This document shows positions 15,780-25,810 of a DNA stretch of 64,000 bases, piece after piece; the first letter of the stretch is position 1; each line of letters starts with the position of its first letter. Source of the stretch: Desulfobacula sp. (GTDB lineage Bacteria > Desulfobacterota > Desulfobacteria > Desulfobacterales > Desulfobacteraceae). The stretch covers positions 19,931-83,930 of the forward strand of contig NZ_JAQYWD010000030.1 of assembly GCF_030145145.1 (NCBI RefSeq), given 5' to 3'. Under the pieces are notes generated by a model, which was not told the DNA's origin, ran no database searches, and saw only the letters and a list, made by a program, of their open reading frames with translations. The position numbers and the translations under genes are program-made.

Positions 15780-17327
15780 ATGAAAACAACTCGAATCAGT
15801 GTTACGGGAAAAAAAGTACAGACAATTGAGGCAGACCTGCTGGTTTACTGCCTGGCTCAACCCCTCAAAAAAAACAGCAAAACAGCCCCGCCATGTGATG
15901 CCCTAATACGGCAGCAGGTTAAAACAGCCTTTGATCTTGGGGATTTCTCGGGTAAGGATGGTGAAACGCTTATGTATTACCCAGCCTTAAAGGAAGAAAC
16001 CGCTGTCAAGGCCAACAGAATCATGGTGATGGGTATGGGTAAGATCAATCAGGAAACGGATGCCTCAGCGGTGTTTGAAACCTTGAGGGAATTAGGGGGC
16101 CGTCTTGCAGGTACCTGTAAAAAAGTGAATGCAAAAACCATCACCATCTGTCTGCCTGATATCACGATGATCAGCCCCGGTAAAACAAGCCAATGTCTTG
16201 TTGAGGGGCTTCTTCTGGGAGATTACCGGTTTGAAAAATATAAAGCCGCCACCCGGAAAAAGACAGATTATACGGGCCTCAAACTCATTCGTTTCTCTGG
16301 TTTGAACCCGGTTAAATCTGTAAGGGCCGGAGTAAAAAAGGGTCAGATTGCCGCCCATGCGGCATGCGAGGCAAGAAATATGGCAAATGAGCCGGGCAAC
16401 GGCTGGACATCAAAAGAATTTGCCGCTTATGCCAAAGACCTGGCATCAGAATATGGCTTAAAATTTACCTGTCTGGAAAAAAAGGATATGGAAAACCTGG
16501 GAATGGGAGGGATCCTTGCCGTCAACCAGGGCTCAGCTATTCCACCGAGAATGATTATCCTTGAATATACACCTGAAAAAAAATCCAGCACCCTTCTTCT
16601 GGTTGGAAAAGGAATCACTTTTGATTCCGGCGGTATCAGCTTAAAGCCTTCTGCCGGCATGGAAGAAATGAAATATGACATGTGCGGCGGTGCGGCTGTT
16701 CTATCTGCCATGAGGGCTGTGGGAGAAGAAAAACCAGACATCGGCGTTGTTGCGATAATCCCTGCCACCGATAATATGTCCGGCAGCTCAGCCGTCCGGC
16801 CGGGTGACATTATCCGGCATTTTAACGGGGTGACATCAGAAATTGTAAACACGGACGCTGAAGGGCGAATGATCCTGGCCGATGCGCTCGCGTATGGGAT
16901 CAAGATCTTTAAACCCGACGGCGTTGTGGATATTGCAACCCTGACCGGAGCGGTTATCATTGGTTTAGGCCATCACCATGCCGGCATGGTCAGCAACAAT
17001 GATCCATTATCTGACCTGCTGATCTCCGCTGGAAAAACTGCCGGAGAACCCCTATGGCGACTGCCGTTAAACAAGGCGTATAAAAAACAGATTGAATCAA
17101 AGGTCGCCGACATTAAAAATATCGGGGGTAAATCCGGGGGGAGCATTACAGCGGCAGCTTACCTGGCCGAATTTGTGGGCAAAACACCTTGGGCACACCT
17201 GGACATTGCCGGAACAGCCTGGAATTTTACTGAAAAAGCCTATATCCCCAAAGGCCCGTCCGGATTTGGTGTCAGGACGTTTATCCATTTGATACACGCC
17301 TGGAAAGGACAGAAGTTTAACCGGTAA
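15780..17327 (+). CDS. pepA: Leucyl aminopeptidase (M17 family)
   Basis: 515 residues with the N-terminal macrodomain-like part and the C-terminal dizinc peptidase domain. GKGITFDSGGISLKPS holds the metal-binding Lys and Asp, and NTDAEGRMILADAL is the M17 signature with Asp and Glu ligands. It removes N-terminal amino acids in the cytoplasm, usually as a hexamer. AAAGGATC precedes the ATG. It sits between the RdhA-like gene and asd and is probably housekeeping. Confidence 0.93.
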   Translation: MKTTRISVTGKKVQTIEADLLVYCLAQPLKKNSKTAPPCDALIRQQVKTAFDLGDFSGKDGETLMYYPALKEETAVKANRIMVMGMGKINQETDASAVFETLRELGGRLAGTCKKVNAKTITICLPDITMISPGKTSQCLVEGLLLGDYRFEKYKAATRKKTDYTGLKLIRFSGLNPVKSVRAGVKKGQIAAHAACEARNMANEPGNGWTSKEFAAYAKDLASEYGLKFTCLEKKDMENLGMGGILAVNQGSAIPPRMIILEYTPEKKSSTLLLVGKGITFDSGGISLKPSAGMEEMKYDMCGGAAVLSAMRAVGEEKPDIGVVAIIPATDNMSGSSAVRPGDIIRHFNGVTSEIVNTDAEGRMILADALAYGIKIFKPDGVVDIATLTGAVIIGLGHHHAGMVSNNDPLSDLLISAGKTAGEPLWRLPLNKAYKKQIESKVADIKNIGGKSGGSITAAAYLAEFVGKTPWAHLDIAGTAWNFTEKAYIPKGPSGFGVRTFIHLIHAWKGQKFNR

Positions 17328-17487
17328 TGGCCCGTATTTTCACCTAGGGCAGATGACAAATTGTTTTTTGCATACTTTTTTGTCCAACCCCTGGTATCTT
17401 TTTTAAAAAAAGGGTATGACACATTTTTTAACCTGAGATATAATCAAAAATTCATCAATTGGGTTTGAATTGAGAAAGGAGAGGACA

Positions 17488-18594
17488 ATGAAAAAAGTTG
17501 GCATTGTAGGTTGGCGGGGAATGGTGGGCTCTGTGCTCATGGAAAGAATGATCGAGGAAAATGATTTCAAACGATTTACGCCTCTTTTTTTCACTACCTC
17601 CCAGGCGGGTTTAAACGCCCCGGATGTGGGGTTTGATTCACCCCCACTGGTTGATGCATATGATATAGATCGCCTGCTGGATATGGATATTATCCTGTCC
17701 TGCCAGGGCGGGGCATATACGGAAGCTGTACGGCCCAGGCTTGCCGAAAAAAACTGGGCTGGGTACTGGATTGATGCCGCATCCACCTTGAGGATGGATG
17801 AAAAAAGCATTATTGTCCTGGATCCGGTAAACCGCAAAGTCATTGACGATGCCCTCTCCGATGGCATTAAAAATTATATCGGGGGAAATTGTACTGTATC
17901 CCTCATGCTCATGGCCCTGGGGGGCTTGTTTGAAAACAATTTAATAGAATGGCTGACATCCATGACATACCAGGCGGCGTCCGGTGCCGGGGCTAAAAAC
18001 ATGGAAGAACTCGTCACCCAGATGAAGACCATTGGCAACCTGGCATCCCCTGTGCTTGAAAACCCGGCCTCCGCTATCCTGGAACTGGATAAAAATGTTA
18101 TCACCACCATGAGATCCCCTGCCCTGCCCGTTAAAAACTGGGCCGTTCCATTGGCAGCAAGCCTGATTCCCTGGATTGACCGGGCAATGGACAATGGCCA
18201 GACAAGGGAAGAATGGAAGGGGTTTGTGGAAACCAATAAAATCATGGGTCGTTCAGACAATCCCATTCCCATTGACGGGCAATGTGTCCGAATAGGGTCC
18301 ATGAGATGCCACAGTCAGGCGTTTACCATCAAACTGACAAAAGATGTGCCGCTAAACGATATTGAAGCCATGCTGGCCGAAAATAATGACTGGGTTAAAG
18401 TGGTTCCCAATGTGAAAGAAGACACCATCAAAAACCTGACCCCGGCAGCTGTCACCGGCACATTGACGGTGCCTGTGGGTCGTATCAGAAAGATGACCCT
18501 TGGGGACGATTTTCTGACGGCTTTTTCAGTGGGGGATCAACTCCTCTGGGGAGCGGCTGAACCGCTTCGCCGAATGTTGAATATCATTCTTTAG
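17488..18594 (+). CDS. asd: Aspartate-semialdehyde dehydrogenase
   Basis: 368 residues of the longer, enterobacterial-type ASADH. The NADP site reads [18 protein letters not shown], the catalytic Cys lies in [10 protein letters not shown] (about 135), and [13 protein letters not shown] carries the substrate/base region. It makes aspartate semialdehyde for Lys, Thr and Met synthesis. ATG 17488 is preferred over the TTG at 17470 because AAAGGAGAGG ends five bases before it. Confidence 0.93.
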   Translation: MKKVGIVGWRGMVGSVLMERMIEENDFKRFTPLFFTTSQAGLNAPDVGFDSPPLVDAYDIDRLLDMDIILSCQGGAYTEAVRPRLAEKNWAGYWIDAASTLRMDEKSIIVLDPVNRKVIDDALSDGIKNYIGGNCTVSLMLMALGGLFENNLIEWLTSMTYQAASGAGAKNMEELVTQMKTIGNLASPVLENPASAILELDKNVITTMRSPALPVKNWAVPLAASLIPWIDRAMDNGQTREEWKGFVETNKIMGRSDNPIPIDGQCVRIGSMRCHSQAFTIKLTKDVPLNDIEAMLAENNDWVKVVPNVKEDTIKNLTPAAVTGTLTVPVGRIRKMTLGDDFLTAFSVGDQLLWGAAEPLRRMLNIIL

Positions 18595-18600
18595 CAGGTC

Positions 18601-19506
18601 TTACTTTAGGGCGTATTTCTTTTCAAGGAATGCCACTGATCTTGACAGGGAAAATGTCAGGATAAAATAAAGAAAGGTGATGGTGATCCAGATTTCAAAG
18701 GTGAGAAAGGTGGCAGCCATCAATTCCATTCCCTGAAAGGTCAGTTCCTGGACTGAAATAACCGATACAATGGCTGAATCTTTTATGGTGGAGATGAATT
18801 GCCCGGCAAGGGGAAATGCCACCTTTCTGAACGTCTGGGGGAGAATCACCAGCAAAAATGTCTTTTGCCTGGACAGGCCGATGGACCAGGCAGCCTCCCA
18901 TTGACCCCCGGGGATGGATGTGATGCCGCCCCGGACAATCTCTGATACATAGGCACCCTCATAAATGCCAAGGGCAATGATGGCGGAAAGAAAGGAATTG
19001 ATGTGAGCCGGCCCTGCAAACAGGAAGCCTGTAATCTGTCGAAGGGTATCGGAGCCCTCTCTTAACCATCTATCCAGATAGAGCGCATCCAGAAACTGGC
19101 TGGACACAAAGTAATAAAACAGGATGACCAGCACAAGGGAAGGGATATTCCGGATGGTTTCCACATAGGCCCTGCTGATAAATCGTTGTTCAAACGATCC
19201 CTTTGCTCCCATGACACCGGACAGGGTGCCCAGCAAAAACCCCAGGACCGTTGACCAGAAACTGAGTTTAACGGTTGTAATAAACCCCTTGACAAAAATA
19301 TTGGCTGTTAATTTTCCAGTGACAGGATCCCAAAAAAAGAAATATGAGAGCATGGTATCCCATTTCCAATGATAGTCAAGGACATGGCTCATCCGGAAAA
19401 AAAACAAAGATATGACAGTCATCAATAAAAGAATGGCTGCCACATCAATGAAGGTAAATTTTAAGGGCTGTTTATTGAACAAGCGCTTCCCATTTTTTGG
19501 ATTCAA
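18601..19506 (-). CDS. Polar amino-acid ABC transporter permease
   Basis: 301 residues of the HisM/GlnP family. After an N-terminal helix, the transporter core contains the EAA loop GGQWEAAWSIGLSRQKTF. It is preceded by a periplasmic binding protein gene, which it overlaps by 35 bases, and by a second permease at 20302. The annotated TTG start at 19506 is weak and an in-frame TTG at 19482 is an alternative. No ATPase gene is in the cluster. Confidence 0.88.
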   Translation of the reverse strand: MNPKNGKRLFNKQPLKFTFIDVAAILLLMTVISLFFFRMSHVLDYHWKWDTMLSYFFFWDPVTGKLTANIFVKGFITTVKLSFWSTVLGFLLGTLSGVMGAKGSFEQRFISRAYVETIRNIPSLVLVILFYYFVSSQFLDALYLDRWLREGSDTLRQITGFLFAGPAHINSFLSAIIALGIYEGAYVSEIVRGGITSIPGGQWEAAWSIGLSRQKTFLLVILPQTFRKVAFPLAGQFISTIKDSAIVSVISVQELTFQGMELMAATFLTFEIWITITFLYFILTFSLSRSVAFLEKKYALK

Positions 19507-20266
19507 ACCAGTATGCTTTTTTCTCTTTTAAAAATCCCTGGGCATGCATGTTCAAAATCCAGTTATTAAAATAATTAAGGGCATCATGATCTCCTTTTTT
19601 AAGGGCAAATCCAATGGGTTCCTTTGTAAAATTTTCCTTGATGGGAACAAATAATTTATCCGGATATTTTAGGGCATGGAATGCCGGCATGGGAGCAGAA
19701 GAAACCACTGCATGAACCCGGCCCAGATTCAGCTCCTGAAGGGCCTGACTCTCGTTTTCAAACAACTTAAACGTTGCATTGGGCATATATTTTCTGGCTG
19801 CCTGTTCGGCAGTTGTCCCCATCCGTACCGCAATGCTGACATCCTTTCGGTTAAAATCAGCAACGGACGAAAACCCTTTAGCCATGGTTTTATGGGCCAC
19901 CATGGACATCCCGGAATAGTCATAGGGATCCGTAAAATTCACTTTTAAATTCCGTTGGGGGGTGATCCCCATCCCGCCAATGATCACATCAAATTTGCCG
20001 GTTAAAAGTGCCGGGATAATGCCGGACCATGCCGTGGGAATAAACTCAATTTTAACGCCCATATCCTGGGCCAGTTTTTTTGCCACATCTATTTCAAATC
20101 CCACAAGCTTGCCCTGTTTGTCTTTCATGGCCCAGGGGACAAAGGTGGACATCCCCACCCGGATAACCCCCTGTTTCTGAATTTTTTCGATAATACTCTC
20201 CTGGGCAAACGAGACACTTCCCATGAAAAACAATATCATCGCACTTAAGCATAAAATTTTTTTCAT
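19472..20266 (-). CDS. Polar amino-acid ABC transporter periplasmic binding protein
   Basis: 264 residues of the GlnH/HisJ (SBP_bac_3) family. A cleavable signal peptide covers about residues 1-21 (hydrophobic, ending SVSFA-QE). VIRVGMSTFVPWAMKDKQGK and GFEIDVAKKLA are the typical lobe-1 start, and MGITPQR the ligand-binding region. It delivers an amino acid to the two permeases on each side. AAGGAG precedes the ATG by seven bases. Confidence 0.92.
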   Translation of the reverse strand: MKKILCLSAMILFFMGSVSFAQESIIEKIQKQGVIRVGMSTFVPWAMKDKQGKLVGFEIDVAKKLAQDMGVKIEFIPTAWSGIIPALLTGKFDVIIGGMGITPQRNLKVNFTDPYDYSGMSMVAHKTMAKGFSSVADFNRKDVSIAVRMGTTAEQAARKYMPNATFKLFENESQALQELNLGRVHAVVSSAPMPAFHALKYPDKLFVPIKENFTKEPIGFALKKGDHDALNYFNNWILNMHAQGFLKEKKAYWFESKKWEALVQ

Positions 20267-20301
20267 TCGTTTCTCCTTTTTAAAAATTAATAATCAACGC
20301 T

Positions 20302-21075
20302 TTACGGATTGATAAATTTAAGCCTGTTTTCAAAATGCCTGATAATAAACGAAAGAGTGGCCGTAATGGCCAGATAACATAATGCCACAGTAAACCAGAT
20401 TTCAAAAGTTAAAAATGTTTCCGACACAATTCTCTGGCCCTGCATGGTCAGATCATAGATGGAAATCGTACTGACCAGGGCAGAATCTTTTATCAAGGAG
20501 ACACTTTGACCGGCCAGCATGGGAAGGGTTTGTCGGAGCATCTGAGGGATAATAATCTTGATATAAATGGCCGGAACAGACAGTCCGATACTTTGGGCCG
20601 CTTCATATTGTCCCCTGGGGATGCTGACAATCCCTGAACGAATAATCTCTGAAGAATAGGCCCCTTCAAACAGACTCAAGGCAATGACGGCAGACGTGAA
20701 CGCCGGGATATTGAAGACCGGTGAAATTACAAAATAGAGCAAAAATATCTGGATCAGCAACGGGGTATTTCTGATGGTCTCAACATAGATCCATGATATG
20801 GATTTGAGCACTGGCGAGGAAGATAAGCGTGCAAAGGCAGACAAAAAACCAATAATAAAAGAAAAAATAAGACCGAGAAAAGAAATTTTAAGGGTAACCC
20901 AAAGACCGTCAAGCAGCAGACCTCTTGTAAATTCACCATTTTCAATGACAAACAGAAAAGGTTTGACCCTGTACCACTGCCAGTTATATTCAAGATTTCG
21001 ATATCCGATAATGAATACAACTAAAATAAAAATGATAAATAAAAAGGGTTTGACACCCTTTTTCACCTGATTCAT
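20302..21075 (-). CDS. Polar amino-acid ABC transporter permease
   Basis: 257 residues, HisM/GlnP family, with EAA loop RGQYEAAQSIGLSVPAIY. It shares its layout with the permease at 18601, so the two probably form the heterodimeric channel. It is first in the operon; AAAGGT lies six bases from the ATG. Confidence 0.9.
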   Translation of the reverse strand: MNQVKKGVKPFLFIIFILVVFIIGYRNLEYNWQWYRVKPFLFVIENGEFTRGLLLDGLWVTLKISFLGLIFSFIIGFLSAFARLSSSPVLKSISWIYVETIRNTPLLIQIFLLYFVISPVFNIPAFTSAVIALSLFEGAYSSEIIRSGIVSIPRGQYEAAQSIGLSVPAIYIKIIIPQMLRQTLPMLAGQSVSLIKDSALVSTISIYDLTMQGQRIVSETFLTFEIWFTVALCYLAITATLSFIIRHFENRLKFINP

Positions 21076-21120
21076 CGATTAACCTTTGCCGTTTAATAAA
21101 GACAAAACATAGCATAAAAC

Positions 21121-21165
21121 AAAAAAACCTGCCACCTCAATATACCGCAAAGTGACAGGTTTTTT
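21121..21165 (-). terminator. Rho-independent terminator of glnK-amt
   Basis: An inverted repeat (AAAAAACCTG.CCAC at 21122-21134 against GTG.ACAGGTTTTTT at 21152-21165) with a T tract when read on the minus strand, 18 bases after the amt stop codon. Confidence 0.8.
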
Positions 21166-21182
21166 CTTGTTACACCGCTTCT

Positions 21183-22589
21183 TTAACTCTGATTGGCCAA
21201 CTTTTTGGAGGCATAAGAGGGGGCAGACGCATAACCAGCGCCCGGACCACCGGAAACCCCCAGGGATCCATGGTTGATGGTTGTAAAATCGGGATATGCA
21301 TTGCCACCATGTTCTGTGGAATCAAGACCTTCCATCTCTTCTTCCTTAGAGACCCTCAACCCCATGGTTGCTTCAATCACCTTGAAAAGAATAAATGCCA
21401 TTGTAAATGTCCAGGCAAAACAGGCGACAATTCCAGTTAACTGAACCGCCACTATCTTAAGGGTCATTCCACCCATGTTGAAAAGACCGGCAGCAAGGGT
21501 TCCCCAGGCACCACAGACACCGTGAACGGAAATCGCGCCCACAGGATCATCAATTCTGATTTTATCAAAAAACACAACAGAGAACACAACAATCATACCG
21601 GCGATGGCACCGATGACGATTGAACTGGTGGGTGTCACATTGGCACACCCGGCAGTAATCCCCACAAGTCCAGCCAGGGCACCATTCAAACTCATACCAA
21701 CCTCGGGTTTTCCAAACATGATCCATGAAACCACCATGGCCATGATGCAACCGGCTGCTGCAGACAGGTTTGTATTGACAAAAATCATGGCAATATCCTT
21801 GGATGCTGCGGTTGTTGACCCGGGATTAAACCCGAACCATCCCAGCCAGAGAATGAAAACCCCTATGGCTGCCAGAGGAATATTGTGCCCCAGTATGGGT
21901 TTGACCCTTCCTTCTTTTGTATACTTTCCCAGACGGGGACCTAACACGATGGCACCGGCAAGCGCTGCCCATCCACCCACTGAATGAACAACCGTGGAAC
22001 CGGCAAAATCGATAAATCCAAGCCCTTCAAGCCATCCGCTGCCATTAAACAGACTCCCCCATGCCCAGCCGCCAAAAATCGGATAGATCAACCCGGAAAT
22101 AACGGCAGAGTATATCAAATATCCAGTGAACTTTGTTCTTTCTGCCATGGCGCCGGATACAATGGTAGCAGCTGTGGCCGCAAAAACGACCTGAAACATC
22201 CAGAATGCCAATACCCAGGGATCTCCTCCAACCTTAAAATCACTCAGAAAAAACCCGGAGGTGCCTAAGAAACCGGTTTTTGAAACACCAAACATAAGGC
22301 CGAATCCAATGGCCCAATAGGCAATGGTCCCCATGGAAAAATCCATCAGGTTTTTCATCATGATATTCACTGCGTTTTTAGCCCGGGTAAATCCGGCCTC
22401 AACCATGGCAAACCCTGCCTGCATAAAAAACACAAGGGCAGCCGCAACAAGGGTCCAGACATAGTCTGCATGGGATTGAACCAATGCGATGGCATCTGCA
22501 TTAGAAGTGATGGTGGGGGCATCATCGCCGGCCCAGACAACAGACAGTGAACAAATCAAATATGCAACGATTAAACCAACTTTTTTCAT
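21183..22589 (-). CDS. amt: Ammonium transporter
   Basis: 468 residues. A signal-like N-terminus (about 1-21) and eleven membrane segments form an AmtB-type channel. Recognisable are the DYVWTLVAAALVFFMQAGFA start, GGWAALAGAIVLGPR with the conserved His-containing pore region before it (TVVHSVGGW), and DDPVGAISVHGVCGAWGTLA with the second pore His. The C-terminal tail is long and Gly-rich. It passes ammonium into the cell and is gated by the P-II protein encoded just upstream. Confidence 0.95.
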   Translation of the reverse strand: MKKVGLIVAYLICSLSVVWAGDDAPTITSNADAIALVQSHADYVWTLVAAALVFFMQAGFAMVEAGFTRAKNAVNIMMKNLMDFSMGTIAYWAIGFGLMFGVSKTGFLGTSGFFLSDFKVGGDPWVLAFWMFQVVFAATAATIVSGAMAERTKFTGYLIYSAVISGLIYPIFGGWAWGSLFNGSGWLEGLGFIDFAGSTVVHSVGGWAALAGAIVLGPRLGKYTKEGRVKPILGHNIPLAAIGVFILWLGWFGFNPGSTTAASKDIAMIFVNTNLSAAAGCIMAMVVSWIMFGKPEVGMSLNGALAGLVGITAGCANVTPTSSIVIGAIAGMIVVFSVVFFDKIRIDDPVGAISVHGVCGAWGTLAAGLFNMGGMTLKIVAVQLTGIVACFAWTFTMAFILFKVIEATMGLRVSKEEEMEGLDSTEHGGNAYPDFTTINHGSLGVSGGPGAGYASAPSYASKKLANQS

Positions 22590-22609
22590 TTTATCTTTCT
22601 CCTTTTTAT

Positions 22610-22948
<339 letters not shown>

Positions 22949-22998
22949 TTAACTCTCCTTTTTATATAAAAATCAAAAACACATTTGCTTTTTAAAAT

Positions 22999-23013
22999 GC
23001 AAAACTGATGCCA
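22999..23013 (-). promoter_or_regulatory. Sigma-54 (-24/-12) promoter of glnK-amt
   Basis: Read on the minus strand the site is TGGCAT-CAGTT-TTGC, matching the TGGCAC-N5-TTGC consensus with one change and exact spacing. It lies about 50 bases before the glnK ATG. Upstream (23014-23205) is AT-rich with room for an NtrC-type enhancer site, though none is obvious. Confidence 0.72.
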
Positions 23014-23205
23014 TCAGCGATATTTGTTCTAAATTTTTAGTTAACTACTTAAATTAAAAGGAAATTTTATTCTTATGGATGATTGAACAGCATGACATTT
23101 AATAACATTTTTGTTTATTTATTAAATACTAAAATGTTATTAATTTATTTGAACTATCTATTTACTCATGCATTTTTGTTAAAGGGTAGGGTTTTTAGAT
23201 GCGGA

Positions 23206-24297
23206 TCAGCTTTCGTTTAATCCCTTTGTCATCAGAATCTGGGTAAGGGTTTTACCGTCTGCATACCCATTGACAAATCGGTTGCGGATAAAGGGAAAAG
23301 ACAATGCCTTTAGTGACACCCGGGGAAACCGGTAAAACCATTTTGAACTCAGGTCATACGCCTTTAAATCCGTCTGGATGGGTTTTAATTTTTCCAGGTA
23401 AAGGTCCCTGGCTGACACGGCAGCGTGTTCTGATTCTAAAATGGACTGGGCCGCCTGCTGACCACTTTTTACGGCAAAAAAAATTCCTTCCCCCAGCAGC
23501 CGTTCAGCCAAGCCGGCTGCATCTCCTGCAAGGAGAATCCTTTTTGAATCCGGTCGATACTTAAATCCCCCCGTACAGATGGGATACCCTTTAATCGCCT
23601 CAAGCCGGCTGGTCAAAAGCCTTGATTCCGCAAAATCAATGAGTCGCTGGACCTGGGGCCTGGCATTGGCAGCAAGCGAATAAATCCCGATATTCACATG
23701 ATCATCTTTTGGAAAGAGCCAATAATAACAATTACGTAACCTTGAAAAATCAAACTCCATTTGATACATATCGGGCCTACCAACCCTCACATCCGCTTCA
23801 ATGGCCAATTGCTTTTCATAAAATCGGACAGTTGAAACACACCGCCTGACAACACTGTTGGCCCCATCCGCACCGATAAGGTACGATGCCCTGAAGCACC
23901 CTGAATCCGTATATATATCCACGGAAAAAGGCGTTTCGCCAATGGATTGAATTTTTTTTATTACTCTGAAATCTGCACCAATAGAAATGACCTTTTTCAA
24001 AGAAAAAAAATCCAGCTCTTCCCGCCTGGTCATATAACAAAGCGTCCTGTCATCCGTTACAAAGAAAGGCTTTTTATTGAGCGGTTTGATTTTTATGATA
24101 CGGCATTTTCTTTTTACGATCGGGGAAATATCATACCGGAACAGGTGATATCCTTTCGGCGTAATCCCGCCGGCACAGGCTTTTTTCCGGGGAAATTCAT
24201 ACTTATCCAGGATCAGCACCTTTCGCCCCTGTATTAAAAGATCAAAAGCAGCCGCAGTTCCGGCAGGCCCTGCCCCTATGATCGCAACATCAAACAT
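23206..24297 (-). CDS. Geranylgeranyl reductase family flavoprotein
   Basis: 363 residues. The FAD site VAIIGAGPAGTAAAFDLL opens the protein, ACAGGITPKG and the DG-motif LIGADGANSVVRR follow, and RILLAGDAAGLAERLLGEGI closes the FAD fold. Members reduce the isoprenoid double bonds of lipids or quinone tails in anaerobes. Residues 36-45 (FPRKKACAGG) are typical of the family. It stands alone on the minus strand next to the glnK region. Confidence 0.87.
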   Translation of the reverse strand: MFDVAIIGAGPAGTAAAFDLLIQGRKVLILDKYEFPRKKACAGGITPKGYHLFRYDISPIVKRKCRIIKIKPLNKKPFFVTDDRTLCYMTRREELDFFSLKKVISIGADFRVIKKIQSIGETPFSVDIYTDSGCFRASYLIGADGANSVVRRCVSTVRFYEKQLAIEADVRVGRPDMYQMEFDFSRLRNCYYWLFPKDDHVNIGIYSLAANARPQVQRLIDFAESRLLTSRLEAIKGYPICTGGFKYRPDSKRILLAGDAAGLAERLLGEGIFFAVKSGQQAAQSILESEHAAVSARDLYLEKLKPIQTDLKAYDLSSKWFYRFPRVSLKALSFPFIRNRFVNGYADGKTLTQILMTKGLNES

Positions 24298-24593
24298 GAC
24301 CGTTTCTTATCAGGTCTATCCCCCAAAAACAAGCCGCCCTGAACACATATAGACCCGACGAATCACAGATGGGGGATAAACCGCCACCTTTAAAGTATAA
24401 TCAAATTTTGGAACTGAACGATGTGTTCGGGAGGCAATTGACTTTTTAAGTGTATCTTTATATGGTGTTATCCGGGTTGATTGCATCATGGAAAGGACGA
24501 TGATATCCCCATTAAGCATCTGAGTTTTCCTCTTCAACCTGAAAAACACGACATGCAGAATGCACGTTTCATTAACCGTTAGAACAGGAAAAT

Positions 24594-25805
24594 ATGGAAA
24601 TGACTTCATATGGCTTAAGCTTCCGCTTTATGCGTGCCGGCGTTTTAGCGCAGTTGGGTCAATGGCAGCGGATGGCACTGCTGCTCAGTATGATGATATT
24701 TTTTTTTCAATTGCCCTGTACAGCGGAACAACCCATAAAAATCGGTGTCAGTCTCGGGCTTACCGGTCGGTTTGACGTCATATCAGGGGCGTTGAACCGG
24801 GGGTTTAAATTATGGGAACAAAATGTCAATAATACCGGCGGCATATTGGGGCGGCCGGTACAGGTAATCGTCAAGGACGACAGGAGTGACCCCGATCATG
24901 CCGTCTCCCTGTATCGAGAATTTATAGAAATGGAACAGGTCGACTTTCTGTTTGCCCCGTATTCCAGCCTGATTACAGAAGCTGTTCTCCCCATTGTGGA
25001 AAAAAACGATATGCCCCTTCTGATTGCCGGAGCAGCGGCCGATAGACTTTGGGAAAACGGGTACCGCAATGCCATTGGCGTCTATACCCCGGCCAGTAAA
25101 TTTGCTGTGGGATTTTTGGAACTGCTTGTGTTAAACGATTTGGATAAAATTACCGTGGTATATTCCGATGATCCGTTTTCAGTTGATCTGGCCAAAAGTA
25201 TTAAAAAATGGGCCCGGCGTTTCGGCTTGAACATCGTCGATTTTCAGAGTTTTAAAAAGGGGACCCTGAATCTGGAACCTTTGGCGTTAATCACCAGACA
25301 AAACAAGTCACAAGTCCTGATGGTGTGCGGGCATATGGATGAAGCCATTCACATGTCCAACGCTTTAAAGAAAATTGACTGGCGGCCGAAAGCATTTTAC
25401 GCCTCAGTCGGCCCGGCTCTGCAGGGTTTTTACGACCAATGCGGGCCTGAGGTTGAGGCTGTTTTTGGAACATCGCTCTGGGAACCCAGAGCCAACTATC
25501 CCGGTGCGCAAGAATTCAATCAGCAGTTCACTGAAACATATGGCACTCCACCGGGATATCATGCCGGTCTGGCCTATGCAGCGGGCCAGGTCCTGAAAAA
25601 AGCCGTGGATGAAGTGGGAAGTATTGATAAAGGTAAAGTGCGCCGGGCATTGTTTGATTTAGATACCATGACCATCATTGGACGATTTGGTATTGACAAA
25701 ACCGGGAAACAATTGCGGCAGCACACGTTCATCATACAATGGCAGAATGGACACAAAGAACTGGTCTGGCCCGATCAAATAAAAACGGCCGAGCCGAAAT
25801 TTTAA
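24594..25805 (+). CDS. Periplasmic branched-chain-type ligand-binding protein
   Basis: 403 residues of the LivJ/peripla_BP_6 class. A membrane-spanning signal segment (about 28-44, MALLLSMMIFFFQ) precedes IKIGVSLGLTGRFDVISGAL. The first 27 residues are hydrophilic, so the true start could be a later ATG (24633 or 24675). No transporter genes are next to it; it is followed directly by a hybrid kinase with a periplasmic domain, so it probably presents a ligand to that sensor rather than to an importer. Confidence 0.85.
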   Translation: MEMTSYGLSFRFMRAGVLAQLGQWQRMALLLSMMIFFFQLPCTAEQPIKIGVSLGLTGRFDVISGALNRGFKLWEQNVNNTGGILGRPVQVIVKDDRSDPDHAVSLYREFIEMEQVDFLFAPYSSLITEAVLPIVEKNDMPLLIAGAAADRLWENGYRNAIGVYTPASKFAVGFLELLVLNDLDKITVVYSDDPFSVDLAKSIKKWARRFGLNIVDFQSFKKGTLNLEPLALITRQNKSQVLMVCGHMDEAIHMSNALKKIDWRPKAFYASVGPALQGFYDQCGPEVEAVFGTSLWEPRANYPGAQEFNQQFTETYGTPPGYHAGLAYAAGQVLKKAVDEVGSIDKGKVRRALFDLDTMTIIGRFGIDKTGKQLRQHTFIIQWQNGHKELVWPDQIKTAEPKF

Positions 25806-25810
25806 CCCCC

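Noticed and set aside
24316..24519. Minus-strand frame of about 67 codons ahead of the geranylgeranyl reductase gene
   Set aside because: An AGAGGA lies before its ATG, but the protein matches nothing I know and has no hallmark features; left uncalled.
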